From assembly GCF_015070855.1 (NCBI RefSeq), contig NZ_JADDIX010000018.1, forward strand, positions 37,993-101,992: 64,000 bases of DNA, read 5' to 3'. The notes under the pieces are model-generated. The model saw only the letters and a list, made by a program, of their open reading frames with translations. It made no database searches and had not been told where the DNA came from. This stretch comes from Pseudomonas lopnurensis (lineage in GTDB: Bacteria > Pseudomonadota > Gammaproteobacteria > Pseudomonadales > Pseudomonadaceae). Made by a program: the position numbers and the translations under genes. Below are positions 63,503 to 64,000 of this stretch, in pieces (the stretch's first letter is position 1; each line of letters starts with the position of its first letter).

Positions 63503-63521
63503 CTGAACCGATACCTGCCGC

Positions 63522-63591
63522 TGTAGGAGCGGGCCATGCCCGCGAAAAAGCATTCGCGGGCGTGGACTCGGCGTCCCCGCCCGCTCCTACC
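63522..63591. repeat. REP palindrome between mgsB- and mgsC-like genes
   Basis: GTAGGAGCGGGCCATGCCCGCGA at the left and GCGGGCGTGGACTCGGCGTCCCCGCCCGCTCCTAC at the right pair as a REP doublet ending in CTCCTAC. It sits between two genes expected to be co-transcribed. Confidence 0.85.
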
Positions 63592-63617
63592 GGATCATCC
63601 ATTTCGAGGAGCTCCCC

Positions 63618-64000
63618 ATGAGCAACGAATATTCACCGGTACTGCGCGAGTCCGCCACCTTCGACCGCCTGACCATCCAGGAAATCCAGCGCGCCGCCGA
63701 AACCGGCATCTACGACATTCGCGGTGGCGGCACCAAGCGCAAGGTGCCGCACTTCGACGACCTGCTGCTGCTCGGTGCCAGCATGTCGCGCTACCCGCTG
63801 GAGGGCTACCGCGAGAAGTGCGGCACCGACGTGGTGCTCGGCACCCGCTTCGCCAAGAAGCCGATCCACCTGAAGATCCCGGTGACCATCGCCGGCATGA
63901 GCTTCGGCGCGCTGTCCGCCCAGGCCAAGGAAGCCCTCGGCCGTGGCGCGAGCATCGCCGGTACCAGCACCACCACCGGCGACGGCGGTATGACCCCGGA
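63618..64000 (+). CDS. mgsC: FMN-binding glutamate synthase-family protein (GlxD), cut by window end; probable N-methylglutamate synthase subunit C
   Basis: The first 127 residues of a glutamate-synthase-like protein: MSNEYSPVLRESATFDRLTI at the start, a DIRGGGTKRKVPHFDDLL segment, and the start of the FMN barrel with KIPVTIAGMSFGALSAQAKEALGRGA. No stop is reached before 64,000; members are about 440 residues. GAGGAG precedes ATG 63,618. Expected to hold FMN and a 3Fe-4S cluster in the missing part and to reductively transfer methylamine to 2-oxoglutarate. Confidence 0.85.
   Translation, partial: MSNEYSPVLRESATFDRLTIQEIQRAAETGIYDIRGGGTKRKVPHFDDLLLLGASMSRYPLEGYREKCGTDVVLGTRFAKKPIHLKIPVTIAGMSFGALSAQAKEALGRGASIAGTSTTTGDGGMTP

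Overview
This is a GC-rich stretch of a Pseudomonas-type gammaproteobacterial chromosome. The evidence is the uninterrupted order map-glnD / rpsB-tsf-pyrH-frr-uppS-cdsA-dxr-rseP-bamA-skp-lpxD-fabZ-lpxA-lpxB-rnhB-dnaE-accA, the finR/fpr pair, the dinG ... pdxH ... slyB-mnhABCDEFG run, and REP-type palindromes ending in CTCCTAC. I see no rRNA, tRNA, CRISPR array, phage gene or complete insertion sequence. The species cannot be fixed from sequence reading alone.

Layout. 1-11.7 kb holds mostly single genes: a LOG-family protein, a beta-CASP metallo-beta-lactamase nuclease, a divergent phosphoketolase-family protein, a small secreted protein, a DTW-domain tRNA-modifying protein, an EamA permease, a LuxR-type response regulator, finR/fpr, and an overlapping pair of small genes (DUF6231-like and YchJ-like). 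11.8-19.1 kb holds two OmpA-like lipoproteins, a CopD-like membrane protein, DinG, a serine hydrolase, PdxH, a small membrane protein and SlyB. 19.4-25.1 kb is a six-gene Mrp/Mnh-type Na+(K+)/H+ antiporter operon with the A and B subunits fused. 25.2-48.7 kb is housekeeping: PII uridylylation, methionine aminopeptidase, translation factors, isoprenoid and phospholipid synthesis, outer-membrane assembly, lipid A synthesis, replication and fatty-acid initiation.

48.8-64.0 kb is accessory and the most interesting part. On the minus strand is a tightly overlapping run: purU, folD, four genes of the heterotetrameric sarcosine-oxidase family (beta, delta, alpha, gamma), an IclR regulator and a GNAT acetyltransferase. 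On the plus strand is a type III glutamine synthetase-like gene followed by three genes matching the glutamate-synthase-like GlxB/GlxC/GlxD proteins, the last running off the window. Between them lie a DAO-family FAD oxidoreductase with a divergent IclR gene, and an XRE-cupin regulator divergent from the glutamine synthetase-like gene. Taken together this matches the gene set of the N-methylglutamate route of methylamine oxidation: gamma-glutamylmethylamide synthetase (gmaS), N-methylglutamate synthase (mgsABC) and N-methylglutamate dehydrogenase (mgdABCD), with FolD and PurU carrying the released C1 unit through tetrahydrofolate to formate. A delta subunit lacking most cysteine zinc ligands of sarcosine oxidase, and a textbook sigma-54 -24/-12 element in front of the gmaS-like gene, support this reading and suggest control by nitrogen supply. 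The pathway itself is known; its placement directly after accA, its regulators and its promoter are what deserve checking.

The intergenic DNA carries several repeat families: REP palindromes, an AGCTTCC/AGCTTCA-type inverted or tandem repeat found three times, and a 142-bp MITE-like element between tsf and pyrH with partial relatives elsewhere in the window.
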